Positions 5,671 through 6,593 of a DNA stretch of 6,593 bases are shown piece by piece; positions within the stretch are counted from its first letter, which is position 1, and each line of letters starts with the position of its first letter. Both the position numbers and the translations under genes were made by a program. The notes beneath the pieces are model-generated. The model was not told the DNA's origin, searched no databases, and saw only the letters and a list, made by a program, of their open reading frames with translations. Source of the DNA: an uncultured Prochlorococcus sp. (GTDB lineage Bacteria; Cyanobacteriota; Cyanobacteriia; PCC-6307; Cyanobiaceae); assembly GCA_902600395.1 (NCBI GenBank), contig CACKJL010000043.1:1-6593 (forward strand), given 5' to 3'.

Positions 5671-6593
5671 TAGAATTTGATGTTGTCATAATTGGTGGTG
5701 GTTTATCAGGATCTTCCACCGCCCTTAACCTATCAAAGAAAGGATATTCAGTTTTAATTATTGAAAAAGAAAAATCTCAAAATTATAAAGCATGTGCAGG
5801 GGGGATGGCTTCTTCAATGCAAAGATTTCTTCCTTTAAATATTGAAGATTGCATAGAATCAAAAATTAAGAATGTTGAATTCAGATGGAAGGCTGCAGAT
5901 AATGTCACTGCTGATCTGACTGGTGAATCCCCATTTTGGATTGTTAAAAGAGAAAAACTAGATCAATTATTACTTGATGAATCCTTGAGTAATGGAACTC
6001 AGATAATGAGGCCATTATTAATAGAAAAAATCATAAAAAAAAATGATAATTGGGAAATTACTTGCAATAACAAAATAAAATATATTGCAAAATTTCTTGT
6101 AATTGCAGATGGGTCCCAATCGAAATGGGCGAGTTATTTCAATTTAGGGCCAAGAAAACCGAAATTTGCAAATACAATCTCATTAAGATTGAAAGGATTA
6201 GGGGAAATACCTAGAGATGCAGTTAGATTTGAGTTTGGATTTATAAAATATGGTTTTGCATGGGCATTCCCCTTAAGAGAAAGCTTAAATATTGGTTTAG
6301 GTACTTTTATAAATAATGGTCTTTTAGAAAATCAGGCTATAAATAAACAAGTAATCCGAAGCTTCGGTTTTGATGATTTTCCGCATAAAACAATTATTAA
6401 GAAACTGAGAATATGGAATGGATTCCACTCAATTAATGGTGACAAAGTTTTAGCGGTTGGAGATGCAGCATCTCTATGTGATCCATTTTTAGCTGAAGGA
6501 ATTAGACCATCTTTAATTAGCAGTTTTTATGCTGCAGAATACATAGACCAGTCCCTATCAGGAAAAGTAGATGATTTAAATCTTTATACAAAA
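5667..6593 (+). CDS. Geranylgeranyl-reductase-family FAD flavoprotein, N-terminal 309 residues (3' end outside window)
   Basis: Predicted FAD-dependent oxidoreductase related to geranylgeranyl reductases, which saturate isoprenoid double bonds for chlorophyll, tocopherol or lipid. Visible: the Rossmann dinucleotide motif DVVIIGGGLSGSS (5-17) with acidic Glu33 at the end of strand two, KACAGG (41-46) at the place of the family's PCGG motif, WIVKREKLDQLLL (91-103), VIADGS (145-150), YGFAWAFP (195-202) with NIGLG (208-212), and the second FAD motif VGDAASLCDPFLAEGI (264-279). It is not the usual cyanobacterial ChlP, whose N-terminus and KPCGGA motif I recall as different, so it looks like a paralogue; the substrate is unknown. 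The only plausible start is TTG at 5667-5669 (MIEFDVVIIGGG), whose last two bases are the first two of the frr TGA stop. In-frame TGA lies at 5640-5642 and no ATG or GTG precedes the Rossmann motif. The overlap implies translational coupling to frr. The C-terminus is cut by the window edge. Confidence 0.88.
   Translation, partial: MIEFDVVIIGGGLSGSSTALNLSKKGYSVLIIEKEKSQNYKACAGGMASSMQRFLPLNIEDCIESKIKNVEFRWKAADNVTADLTGESPFWIVKREKLDQLLLDESLSNGTQIMRPLLIEKIIKKNDNWEITCNNKIKYIAKFLVIADGSQSKWASYFNLGPRKPKFANTISLRLKGLGEIPRDAVRFEFGFIKYGFAWAFPLRESLNIGLGTFINNGLLENQAINKQVIRSFGFDDFPHKTIIKKLRIWNGFHSINGDKVLAVGDAASLCDPFLAEGIRPSLISSFYAAEYIDQSLSGKVDDLNLYTK

Overview
The window looks like chromosomal DNA from a high-light Prochlorococcus or a very close picocyanobacterial relative. 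It is strongly AT-rich in genes and spacers alike, spacers are short, and Shine-Dalgarno motifs are mostly absent. The ferrochelatase carries the chlorophyll-binding C-terminal tail typical of oxygenic phototrophs, and the proteins read like picocyanobacterial orthologues. The organism call rests on recognition of protein sequence, not on a database search.

Layout. Minus strand, left part: the first 330 codons of ilvB (acetolactate synthase large subunit, cut by the left edge), preceded by a 137-bp spacer, then hemH (ferrochelatase). A 65-bp divergent spacer follows. Plus strand, the remainder: a tyrosine recombinase of phage-integrase type, cobO/btuR (corrinoid adenosyltransferase), a 128-bp spacer with a candidate promoter, then the tight run pyrH (UMP kinase), frr (ribosome recycling factor) and a geranylgeranyl-reductase-family flavoprotein cut by the right edge. 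No tRNA, rRNA, CRISPR array, insertion sequence or strong GC-rich terminator hairpin was seen.

Function. The genes are mostly housekeeping: branched-chain amino acid synthesis, the haem branch of tetrapyrrole synthesis, cobamide coenzyme formation, pyrimidine nucleotide supply and translation recycling. The last gene probably reduces an isoprenoid or similar hydrophobic substrate, but the substrate cannot be read from sequence. pyrH and frr form a widely conserved pair; the flavoprotein seems translationally coupled to frr through an overlapping TTG start.

The odd gene out is the integrase. It has nearly the full catalytic set and an N-terminal segment like the arm-DNA-binding domain of phage integrases, yet it sits alone among housekeeping genes with no recognisable attachment site or phage cargo. 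I found no convincing new multi-gene system. The items most worth a second look are this solitary integrase, the chlP-like paralogue behind frr, a 14-bp-period direct repeat upstream of ilvB, and a possibly leaderless pyrH transcript.
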